From NCBI GenBank assembly GCA_947587775.1, contig CANPYD010000015.1, forward strand, positions 1-12,767: a DNA stretch of 12,767 nucleotides. Direction: 5' to 3'. Shown here one piece after another: positions 1 through 5,923 of this stretch. This DNA comes from an uncultured Clostridia bacterium (GTDB lineage Bacteria; Bacillota; Clostridia; Christensenellales; Borkfalkiaceae). The first letter of the stretch is position 1, and the number at the start of each line of letters is the position of its first letter. The translations under genes and the position numbers were made by a program. The notes beneath the pieces are model-generated. The model ran no database searches. It saw nothing but the letters and a program-made list of their open reading frames with translations, and had not been told where the DNA came from.

Positions 1-1416
1 GTCATCAATAAAATTGACTTGCAATCGGCACGGATCGACGAGACCAAGGCGGAGATCGAGGACGTCATCGGGCTGGACGCGAGCGACGCCCCCTGCGTTT
101 CGGCCAAGGAAGGGACGAATATCCGCGATATTTTGGAAGCGGTGGTAAAGCTCGTTCCGCCCCCCGAGGGGGACACCGACGCCCCCCTGAAAGCCCTCAT
201 CTTCGACAGTTATTACGACAATTACAAGGGCGTCATTCTCTTCGTCCGCGTCAAGGACGGAAGCGTGAAGGTGGGCGATAAGATCAAGGCGTGCCTCTCG
301 GACAAGACATACGACGTGACCGAGGTCGGCGCCTTTTCCCCCGCTCTGCAGCCCAAGGAGAAGCTCCTTGCGGGAGAGGTCGGCTACATCGCGGCGAGCA
401 TCAAATCCATCGAGGAAGTCGCGGTCGGCGACACGGTGATCTCTGCCGACAAGCCCGACACGCCCCCCCTTCCCGGCTATAAAAAGGTGCAGCCCGTCGT
501 CTTCTGCGGCATCTATCCCCTCGACGGGAGCAAGTTCCTCGACCTCAAAGAGGCGATCCTGAAGCTCAAACTCAACGACGCTTCCCTCACCTTCGAGCCC
601 GACAATTCCGTTGCGCTCGGCTTCGGCTTCCGCTGCGGATTTTTGGGACTTTTACACATGGAGATCATTCAGGAGCGCATCGAGCGGGAATTCAATCTCG
701 ACATCATCACGACCGCCCCCTCCGTCTCCTATCTCGTCCACAAGACGGACGGAAGTGAGTTTTATGTGGACAACCCCTCGCACCTTCCCCCCGTCTCCGA
801 GATCGAAAGTATGGAAGAGCCCGTCGTGAAGGCGGAGATCTATTCCCCGCCCGACTATCTCGGCTCCATCATGGATCTCTGTCAAGATAAGCGCGGCACC
901 TTCAAAGACATGACCTATCTCGACGCGCGGCGGGTGAAGCTCGAATATCTTCTCCCCCTCAACGAGATCGTCTATGACTTCTTCGACGAACTGAAGAGCC
1001 GCACAAAGGGCTATGCGAGCTTTGACTACGAGATCGCGGGATACCAGAAGAGCAGACTTGTAAAGCTCGATATCCTGCTCAACGGCGAAGTCTGCGACGC
1101 GCTCTCGACCATCGTCCACGAGGAACGCGCCTATCCGCGGGGCAGAACGCTCTGCGAAAACCTGAAGGACGCCATCCCCCGCCAGCTCTTTGAAATTCCC
1201 GTACAGGCGGCGATCGGCGGGAAGATCATCGCCCGCGAGACGGTGAAGGCGGTTCGCAAGGACGTCCTCGCCAAGTGCTACGGCGGCGACATCACAAGAA
1301 AGAAGAAACTTCTCGAAAAGCAGAAGGAGGGCAAGAAGCGCATGCGGCAGATCGGCACCGTCGAGGTCCCGAGCGAAGTGTTCATGGAGATCCTGAAGAC
1401 GAATAAGGATAAGTAG
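1..1416 (+). CDS. lepA: Elongation factor 4 (LepA), 5' end outside window
   Basis: Translational GTPase that acts on stalled or misassembled ribosomes (back-translocation and 30S biogenesis have both been proposed). The reading frame is open from base 1, so the gene enters from the left edge; 471 residues remain of about 600. The missing part holds the P-loop and switch regions. The first visible codons are the G4 motif (VINKID, residues 1-6), followed by G5 (SAK, residues 34-36), the domain II barrel, the EF-G-like domain III (GFGFRCGFLGLLHMEII, about residue 201 onward) and the LepA-specific C-terminal domain. That domain ends in the family's basic signature (CYGGDITRKKKLLEKQK) and a tail EVPSEVFMEILK. 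In many Bacillota hemW follows lepA directly; here about 1.95 kb of repeats and accessory DNA separates them. The TTG at 19-21 is an internal leucine codon, not a start. Confidence 0.98.
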   Translation, partial: VINKIDLQSARIDETKAEIEDVIGLDASDAPCVSAKEGTNIRDILEAVVKLVPPPEGDTDAPLKALIFDSYYDNYKGVILFVRVKDGSVKVGDKIKACLSDKTYDVTEVGAFSPALQPKEKLLAGEVGYIAASIKSIEEVAVGDTVISADKPDTPPLPGYKKVQPVVFCGIYPLDGSKFLDLKEAILKLKLNDASLTFEPDNSVALGFGFRCGFLGLLHMEIIQERIEREFNLDIITTAPSVSYLVHKTDGSEFYVDNPSHLPPVSEIESMEEPVVKAEIYSPPDYLGSIMDLCQDKRGTFKDMTYLDARRVKLEYLLPLNEIVYDFFDELKSRTKGYASFDYEIAGYQKSRLVKLDILLNGEVCDALSTIVHEERAYPRGRTLCENLKDAIPRQLFEIPVQAAIGGKIIARETVKAVRKDVLAKCYGGDITRKKKLLEKQKEGKKRMRQIGTVEVPSEVFMEILKTNKDK

Positions 1417-1419
1417 AAA

Positions 1420-2034
1420 TTTCGCAAATTTCTTTATGATTTGAGTGCCCTTCGGGCGGAATACTGAGGTTAAAGAAATTTGCGAGGGGTTAGTGCGTAT
1501 GCCTTGTAAAAGCAATTCGGCCGTCCCCTTTTTCTTTCATACGACAGTAAGCCGAAGGGGTTCGGCAAATTGAGTCGCCCACGGCGGAAGTGAATTCCGC
1601 CTAAGGCAAGTGATTCGGAATGTGTTTCGCAAATTTCTTTATGATTTGAGTGCCCTTCGGGCGGAATACTGAGGTTAAAGTAATTTGCGAGGGGTTAGTT
1701 TTTTTGCCCTGTAAAAGCAATTCGGCCGTCCCCTTTTTCTTTCATACGACAGTAAGCCGAAGGGGTTCGGCAAATTGAGTCGCCCACGGCGGAAGTGAAT
1801 TCCGCCTAAGGCAAGTGATTCGGAATGTGTTTCGCAAATTTCTTTATGATTTGAATGCCCTTCGGGCGGAATACTGAGGTTAAAGAAATTTGCGAGGGGT
1901 TAGTGCGTATGCCTTGTAATTACAATTCGGCCGCCCCTGTTCTGTTTCACAGGACAATAAGGTTCCCGTAGGGTACCAAATGGGGTGCGCTTAGGCAGGG
2001 AAACCCTGCCACGCGCCGTGATTCAGAATTCGCC
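1420..2034. repeat. Three tandem copies of a 205-bp structured repeat
   Basis: Copies start at 1420, 1625 and 1830, an exact 205-bp period. The first two are nearly identical. The third matches for about 88 bp and then diverges in sequence while keeping the same layout to about 2034. Each unit opens with a 15-bp inverted repeat (TCGCAAATTTCTTTA with TAAAGAAATTTGCGA; 1422-1436 and 1471-1485 in copy 1) enclosing a small GCCC-TTC-GGGC hairpin. Two further hairpins follow: 1551-1566 and 1583-1601 in copy 1, 1756-1771 and 1788-1806 in copy 2, 1961-1977 and 1994-2010 in copy 3. The array starts 4 bases after the lepA stop. No convincing ORF lies within it. It could be a MITE-like mobile repeat or a structured RNA. 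Confidence 0.9.
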
Positions 2035-2389
2035 CCACCCCCTTACCTTGGGCGGCAGGTACCGCCGCAAGGCCCGTCGCAGTTGCCACTGCTCCTGTCG
2101 CGGCGCAGCTCACAGTGCACCGCACTGTTGAGCAAGAATTGCGCCGCTCCTCCCCTCCCACGGAGGGGGCGGCATGGCGCCTCCTTAGGGAAAATTTTGC
2201 ATTCTGCCAAAGATTGATAATCTTTGGCGCAAAATTTTCTTGGCATTTGCCCATATGCTCGGGCAAATGCTGACCGCCCCGCCCGCACTTCTATTGTGCA
2301 CCAAGGGCGGCACGAGCGCCCGTTGTCATGTCGAGCTTGTCGAGACATCTCGGGCGCGAAGTTACGCGGGTCTCTACCCGCATGAGACG
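2035..2389. repeat. Mosaic of short palindromes, no gene seen
   Basis: This stretch is a run of small inverted repeats and REP-like pieces. Examples are GGCGG/CCGCC near 2050-2065, GCAGT/ACTGC near 2080-2093, ACAGTGC-acc-GCACTGT near 2110-2126, and the two long hairpins at 2190-2270. Around 2325-2352 there is a piece related to the imperfect terminal repeat of the element at 12675-12766 (TCATG-TCGAG...TCGAGACATC). Open frames on the - strand here are translations of repeat DNA and resemble no protein I know. Confidence 0.6.
2190..2270. repeat. Two adjacent long hairpins
   Basis: Hairpin 1 has an outer 11-bp stem (2190-2200 with 2229-2239), a 5-nt one-sided bulge, and an inner 10-bp stem (2206-2215 with 2219-2228) closed by a 3-nt loop. 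Hairpin 2 has a perfect 10-bp stem (2243-2252 with 2261-2270) and an 8-nt loop. No T-run follows in a position typical of an intrinsic terminator. Confidence 0.75.
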
Positions 2390-2390
2390 C

Positions 2391-2533
2391 TGTCACCGCA
2401 GGTGACTGAGGTGGGCGCCCTTGCGCGACTGAGGGGTTCTCAGAAAACCCTATCCCCCGCTACGCGGGTACTTCCCCTACAAGGGGAAGCAAGGGAAGGG
2501 CTGCGCATAGACTTCCCCTATGAGGGGAAGCAA
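2391..2533 (-). repeat. Composite palindromic element, inverted copy
   Basis: Read on the - strand this is the same composite repeat as 7312-7418. It has CCTTGCTTCCCCT with a closing AGGGGAAG arm, a CCCGCG/CGGGGG hairpin, an AGGGTTTT/AAAACCCCT hairpin, then CAGTC plus a GTCACC/GGTGAC hairpin. It carries an extra GCGCGACTGAGG unit and lacks the final CTCCCCT/AGGGGAG arm. A second TTCCCCT-atg-AGGGGAA half unit follows at 2513-2531. The alkyltransferase-like gene starts a few dozen bases downstream. Confidence 0.7.
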
Positions 2534-2569
2534 GAAAGGCTTGCCCATCGGGAGGGTGAAAGCAAACCA

Positions 2570-2875
2570 ATGACTTTCGATCAATCCGTCTATGAATACT
2601 TGAAAACGGTGCCGCGGGGGAAAGTCGTCACCTACGGCATGATCGCCCATGCGATCGGGCGGCCGAGAGCGGCGCGGCAGGTCGGGAACGCCCTGCACCG
2701 CAATCCAACGCCCGTCGTCGTCCCCTGCCACCGCGTCGTCAACCGCGAGGGGCGGCTCGCGCCCGCGTTCGCCTTCGGGGGAATGGACGTACAGGCCGGG
2801 CTTCTCCGCGCCGAGGGCGTGGAAGTGACAGACGGCTACGTCGATCTTTCAACATATTTATGGCAGGGGAATTAG
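2570..2875 (+). CDS. Alkyltransferase-like / MGMT-family DNA-binding protein
   Basis: A 101-residue single-domain member of the methylated-DNA-protein cysteine methyltransferase family, which binds O6-alkylguanine by flipping the base out. Visible features are the winged-helix start (VYEYLKTVPRGKVVTYGMIA, residues 7-26), the recognition helix with arginine finger (RAARQVGNAL, R36), and the active-site motif PCHR at 52-55 with C53. The motif carries cysteine rather than the tryptophan of many alkyltransferase-like proteins, so methyl transfer is possible. The N-terminal domain of full Ada/Ogt proteins is absent. I chose ATG 2570 because the family homology begins there; the frame is open back to 2240, but that part reads through palindromic repeats. 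GGAGG at 2551-2555 is a somewhat distant ribosome binding site. No promoter is evident, and the gene sits alone between repeat blocks. Confidence 0.9.
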   Translation: MTFDQSVYEYLKTVPRGKVVTYGMIAHAIGRPRAARQVGNALHRNPTPVVVPCHRVVNREGRLAPAFAFGGMDVQAGLLRAEGVEVTDGYVDLSTYLWQGN

Positions 2876-2902
2876 CCGTCCCCTTGGGCAGAGGCGATGG
2901 GA

Positions 2903-2953
2903 AATGGCTGCCCCCTTTGAAGGGGGCGGCTCCGCCGCAGGCGGTGGTGGGGG
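2903..2953. repeat. Palindromic repeat (CCCCCT/AGGGGG plus CCGCC/GGCGG)
   Basis: Two successive hairpins, 2910-2927 (GCCCCC-TTTGAA-GGGGGC) and 2932-2944 (CCGCC-GCA-GGCGG), followed by GTGGTGGGGG. It fills the gap between the alkyltransferase-like gene and the DUF559 fragment, and its G-rich end abuts the fragment's start codon. Confidence 0.7.
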
Positions 2954-2959
2954 TTGAAT

Positions 2960-3205
2960 ATGCATACTAAGATCCGAAATCAAAACCTCGTCGAAAACGC
3001 AAAATCTTTGCGAAAAAATCCGACAAAGGAAGAAAAAAATCTTTGGTATCGGTTTTTGAATACTTTGCCCGTGAAATTCACACGGCAAAAGGTGATCCAT
3101 CATTATATTGTGGATTTTTGCTGTGCACAGTTGAAGATTGTGATCGAGTTAGACGGCGCGCCACCCGCCCCCTTGGAAAGGGGGGTAGGTATAACCCCCA
3201 CCTGA
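2960..3205 (+). pseudogene. DUF559 endonuclease-domain gene, 3' end replaced by repeats
   Basis: Residues 1-66 read as the N-terminal half of a DUF559 protein, a small single-domain family related to the Vsr/PD-(D/E)XK nucleases. The tract RKNPTKEEKNLWYRFL (18-33), then VKFTRQKVIHHYIVDF (38-53) and KIVIELDG (59-66), follows the family in order. Typical members continue for about 50 more residues after ELDG, beginning with a histidine-containing segment. Here the frame passes directly at 3155-3157 into the first unit of a repeat array and stops at 3203-3205 after 15 repeat-encoded residues. The catalytic core is therefore incomplete and I call it a pseudogene. The missing half is not found between the array and hemW. 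The start is ATG 2960; an in-frame TTG at 2954 lies in the upstream repeat. Confidence 0.82.
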
Positions 3206-3326
3206 CGCGCCAAGAGCGGCGCGCCACCCGCCCCCTTGGAAAGGGGGCAGGTATAACCCCCACCTGACGCGCCAAGGACGGCGCGCCACCGCCCCCTTGG
3301 AAAGGGGGAAGGTATAACCCCCACCC
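3155..3326. repeat. Three tandem 62/63-bp repeats
   Basis: Units begin with GGCGCGCCACC at 3155, 3218 and 3280. Each contains a CCCCCTTGGAAAGGGGG hairpin, then AGGTATAACCCCCACC, and (first two units) ends in TGACGCGCCAAG. The GGCGCG start and the CGCGCC near the end form an inverted repeat. The whole unit is conserved and there are no unique spacers. The array separates the DUF559 remnant from hemW. The GTATAAC in each unit resembles a -10 box, but no -35 lies at proper spacing. Confidence 0.92.
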
Positions 3327-3362
3327 GAGAAAAGGGGCAGGCAGACAAAAAAGGAGGCACCC

Positions 3363-4472
3363 ATGTCCGGGATCTATCTTCACATTCCGTTTTGCAAGCA
3401 GAAATGCACTTACTGCGATTTTACATCCTTCCCCAACCGTTTGGGCTTTGCCGAGGCGTACATGGCATGCCTCTACAAGGAGATCGAGATGCGGGGGAAG
3501 GAGCTTGAGAAGGAGACTTTCGACACCGTCTATTTCGGCGGCGGGACCCCTTCCGTCATCGATCCGAAGTACATCTACGGCGCGATGAAGCAGATCAAAC
3601 AGTGCTTTCATCTCTCCAAAGATCCCGAGATCACCATTGAAATGAACCCCGGCACCGTCTCGGAGACCAAGATCGCGACCTACAAGCGGGCGGGGATCAA
3701 CCGTTTTTCCGTGGGGCTTCAGACTGCCATCGACGAACAGCTCGAGAATTTGGGCAGGATCCACAACGTCCGCGACTATCTCTATTGCACCTCCCTTCTC
3801 AAGGGGGAGAACTTCTCTGCGGACGTCATGTTGGGGCTCAAAAACCAGACTGCGGAAGACGTCAGAAAGACGATCGGGATCGCCGTGGGCAGCGGGGCGA
3901 AGCACATTTCCATGTATGCGCTCACGCCCGAGGACGGAACCCCCATCTATACCGATTATCTCAACGGCGAGCTCCCCGACGGCGACGAGGTCCGCGCCCT
4001 CTACGACTACGGCTACGATCTCCTGAAAGGGCACGGCTTCTCCCGCTATGAGGTGAGCAATTTCTGCAAAAAGGGGTATGAATCCCGCCACAATCTCAAC
4101 TATTGGCGGCGGGGGGAGTATATCGGCTTCGGCGTCTCGGCGAGCAGTTTCTTCTACGGAAGACGGTTTACGAACACCTTCGATCTCGACGAATACATGA
4201 AATGTATCCTCTCGGGCTTTCTTCCCGTCATCGAGAGTGAGAAAGTGGAAGCACAGGACGCGAAGTTCGAATTTGTGATGCTTGCGCTCCGCACTGCCGA
4301 GGGGATCTCCGCCGAAGAGTACAAAAAAGCGTTCGGGAGCGACTGGAAAGAGGATTTTGCCGCCGCCTATGCGAAAAACCGTCCCTATTTCGAGACGGAC
4401 GGCGACCGCACCCGCATCAAGGATCCCTACCTCTATGTGCAGAACCAAATTTTGACCGATTTTATGGAGTAA
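3363..4472 (+). CDS. hemW: Radical SAM heme chaperone HemW
   Basis: A cytoplasmic radical SAM protein of the HemN-like group that acts as a heme chaperone rather than as a true coproporphyrinogen dehydrogenase. The 369 residues match the usual family length. The [4Fe-4S] motif CKQKCTYC has C11, C15 and C18 followed by DF, the HemW form. The SAM-binding GGGTPS is at 59-64, EMNPGT at 93-98, NRFSVGLQ at 113-120 and DVMLGLKNQT at 154-163. YEVSNF (229-234) and SRHNLNYW (241-248) precede the C-terminal HemW domain (FEFVMLALRTAEGIS, 303-317), which ends in NQILTDFME. AAGGAGG at 3351-3357 sits 5 nt before ATG 3363 and fixes the start. No promoter is visible, because the upstream DNA is repeats. In many Bacillota this gene follows lepA and precedes hrcA; here a terminator and convergent genes follow instead. 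Confidence 0.97.
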   Translation: MSGIYLHIPFCKQKCTYCDFTSFPNRLGFAEAYMACLYKEIEMRGKELEKETFDTVYFGGGTPSVIDPKYIYGAMKQIKQCFHLSKDPEITIEMNPGTVSETKIATYKRAGINRFSVGLQTAIDEQLENLGRIHNVRDYLYCTSLLKGENFSADVMLGLKNQTAEDVRKTIGIAVGSGAKHISMYALTPEDGTPIYTDYLNGELPDGDEVRALYDYGYDLLKGHGFSRYEVSNFCKKGYESRHNLNYWRRGEYIGFGVSASSFFYGRRFTNTFDLDEYMKCILSGFLPVIESEKVEAQDAKFEFVMLALRTAEGISAEEYKKAFGSDWKEDFAAAYAKNRPYFETDGDRTRIKDPYLYVQNQILTDFME

Positions 4473-4486
4473 CAACAATATGATTC

Positions 4487-4516
4487 AAAAAGACCTCCTT
4501 GCGGAGGCCTTTTTTT
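4487..4516. terminator. Bidirectional intrinsic terminator
   Basis: The stem is 4491-4498 with 4503-4510, with a TTGC loop and a 7-T run (4510-4516) on the + strand. On the - strand the stem has a G-T wobble in place of the A-C mismatch, and a 5-T run follows from 4491 to 4487. It ends hemW (stop at 4472) and the convergent gene whose stop is at 4530. Confidence 0.9.
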
Positions 4517-4529
4517 GTTCCGATGTCAT

Positions 4530-5687
4530 TTAATTTTTAAGAGGGGGAAGGTTTTCTACGTCACTCGTATGCGTATGTTTCACATGCCATCTCTCTGATT
4601 TCACCGCGATCCAGAAACCAAAGATGCCGATCGTGATGAGCGTCAAGAAGAACCAAGCCACTGATTTCCCAAACAATTGGATCCCCTTCCCGTCGAAAAA
4701 CAAGCGGCAATCATCGATTACGGTATGCGATTTATACCACCGTTCCCTGTAGCAGCTCGCCCAAAAGGTTCCGAGGAGCAAGGTTATGATCGTAACAAAC
4801 GAAGTAAAAAGGTTGACGCCGAGCCGTCCGAGTACGCCGCCGTCATAATAAGACTCAACCTCTATCGAGCCGTCTTGATCCGCAAAGTGCGTATGGCTGA
4901 TCTTCCATTTCTGTTCCGCGGTGGCGAGGAAGAACAGTGCATAAATGCCAAGCGTCACGATGGACAGAAGAAGCCAAACAAAACGTTTCCCGAAGAGCTG
5001 GATCCCTTTTCCGTCGAACAACAGCCTTCTCCCATGCAAATAGGTATGCTCACATCTCCATCGCTCCAACCAACAGGCCATCGCGGGGGCGAGCAAAGTC
5101 AACGTGATGAGCGAGACAAGCAAGGCCGCCAAATTCATAAAGAACCACTCGAACGCCCCGCCGTCAAAATAGGAAGGATTATCCATGATCTTCTCGACGG
5201 GCTTCGGCGGCGCGGAGGAGCTCACGTCCGAAGAGGGCTCCTGGGGCGGAGGCGGGTATGTACCATACGTGGGCGGAGGTACGACGGGCGCCGCGGGTAC
5301 GACCATGGGAGCAGGAGCAACGGGCGCCGCGGGTACGACCATAGGCGTAGGCGCAACCGGCGCCGTAGGTACGACTACGGGGGTAGAAACCACCGGCGGC
5401 ATTGCAATGGACGAAACGCCGTAACCCGTAGCGTAAGAGGGCGGCGTTTGAAGTTGCTCTTCATTTTCCACAGGTGCAGACGGGGTTGCATCCGCCGACG
5501 GCATAACATATTGCGGCGGAACGTACTGCGGCGGAACGTACTGCGGCGCGACATACTGCGGCGCGACGTACTGCGGCGGAACGTACTGGGGTGCAACCGG
5601 AGGGGCACTCAACGGGAGAGCGGCTCCGCAGGATGGACAGATCTGCGCTTCATTCGGGACCTGGACACCGCAATAGGGGCAAAACAT
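4530..5687 (-). CDS. Zinc-ribbon membrane protein with duplicated DUF898-like domain
   Basis: A 385-residue protein of unknown function. An N-terminal zinc ribbon (CPYC at 3-6, CPSC at 17-20) is followed by a low-complexity linker: six PQYV-type pentapeptides (31-61), then valine/proline/alanine repeats of about 13 residues (106-139). Two similar membrane domains follow (about 174-267 and 280-373). Each has a hydrophobic segment, an ERW-x-HT-type motif, LxFDGKGIQLFGK and a second hydrophobic segment (TLGIYALFF; TIGIFGFWI), giving four predicted membrane spans and ending in K/RW..(K/S)HTH. The FDGKGIQLFGK and TLGIY elements are typical of DUF898 (YjgN-like) proteins. The start is ATG 5687, with AAGGAG 8 nt upstream; the open frame extends 40 codons further but crosses the promoter. 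The linker DNA is a minisatellite (5505-5597) that may vary in copy number. Confidence 0.86.
   Translation of the reverse strand: MFCPYCGVQVPNEAQICPSCGAALPLSAPPVAPQYVPPQYVAPQYVAPQYVPPQYVPPQYVMPSADATPSAPVENEEQLQTPPSYATGYGVSSIAMPPVVSTPVVVPTAPVAPTPMVVPAAPVAPAPMVVPAAPVVPPPTYGTYPPPPQEPSSDVSSSAPPKPVEKIMDNPSYFDGGAFEWFFMNLAALLVSLITLTLLAPAMACWLERWRCEHTYLHGRRLLFDGKGIQLFGKRFVWLLLSIVTLGIYALFFLATAEQKWKISHTHFADQDGSIEVESYYDGGVLGRLGVNLFTSFVTIITLLLGTFWASCYRERWYKSHTVIDDCRLFFDGKGIQLFGKSVAWFFLTLITIGIFGFWIAVKSERWHVKHTHTSDVENLPPLKN
5505..5597 (-). repeat. 15-bp minisatellite encoding PQYV pentapeptides
   Basis: Six near-identical 15-nt units inside the zinc-ribbon membrane protein gene encode (V)APQYV or (V)PPQYV. 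On the + strand the unit reads about GGAACGTACTGCGGC, with A/G and C/G changes. A second in-gene repeat at about 5271-5372 encodes valine/alanine/proline-rich units. Confidence 0.9.
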
Positions 5688-5694
5688 ATCATTT

Positions 5695-5700
5695 CTCCTT
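5695..5700 (-). promoter_or_regulatory. Ribosome binding site of the zinc-ribbon gene
   Basis: AAGGAG lies 7-8 nt before ATG 5687 and rules out the longer 425-residue reading. Confidence 0.85.
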
Positions 5701-5735
5701 CGTGACACAATTTCAAACTGCGTTCTACTTTTTAT

Positions 5736-5765
5736 ATTATAAATGTTTTGGCGGTAAAATGTCAA
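5736..5765 (-). promoter_or_regulatory. Sigma-A promoter of the zinc-ribbon membrane protein gene
   Basis: On the - strand a consensus TTGACA (5765-5760) and a consensus TATAAT (5741-5736) are separated by 18 nt. The predicted start is near 5729, giving a leader of about 40 nt to ATG 5687. Confidence 0.85.
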
Positions 5766-5856
5766 ATGTTCAGAAGAAAAAAGAATGCATTCATTTGTTT
5801 TTTTCAAAAAATATTACTTCTTTGCGGTTGAAAACTTTTTTTCATGGCACGATCGA

Positions 5857-5918
5857 GGGGAACCCCTCAGTCGCGCAAGGGTAGCGCGCCAGCTCCCCTA
5901 CAAGGGGAGCCAAGGGGG
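5857..5918 (+). repeat. REP-like palindromic unit
   Basis: ACCCCTCAGTC, then a GCGCG/CGCGC hairpin, then AGCTCCCCT-aca-AGGGGAGC and CAAGGGGG. It has the same plan as the units at 7312-7418 and 10338-10564. It lies directly downstream of the ATPase stop (5924, - strand), where its G-C-rich stem could slow or end transcription, although no T-run follows. Confidence 0.75.
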
Positions 5919-5923
5919 ATGGC

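Noticed and set aside
652..1515. Long - strand open frame opposite lepA
   Set aside because: It is the reverse complement of a strongly conserved gene in GC-rich DNA and its product shows no family features.
1420..2034. 205-bp array as CRISPR or rRNA/tRNA cluster
   Set aside because: The units are contiguous and far longer than CRISPR repeats, and no tRNA arms or rRNA motifs were seen.
1991..2396. Two overlapping - strand frames in the gene-free stretch
   Set aside because: They translate palindromic repeats, overlap each other and have no domain. An AAGGAGG-like run before an ATG near 2175 is part of the repeat.
2240..2569. N-terminal extension of the alkyltransferase-like protein
   Set aside because: The extension is encoded by palindromic repeats, and family homology begins at the ATG at 2570.
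3188..3318. TATAAC in each 62/63-bp repeat as a hemW promoter
   Set aside because: The nearest TTGGAA is only about 10 bases upstream, too close for a -35 box.
3155..3326. Possible CRISPR-like array
   Set aside because: The entire 62/63-bp unit is conserved with no unique spacers, there are only three units, and no cas genes are nearby.
3078..4478. 466-codon - strand frame opposite hemW and the repeat array
   Set aside because: Its C-terminal part is repeat-encoded and the rest mirrors hemW codons. hemW has the full set of family motifs and a ribosome binding site.
4677..5705. + strand frame opposite the zinc-ribbon gene, arginine-rich
   Set aside because: The arginine runs are the complement of the proline/valine repeat linker, and no recognisable domain is present.
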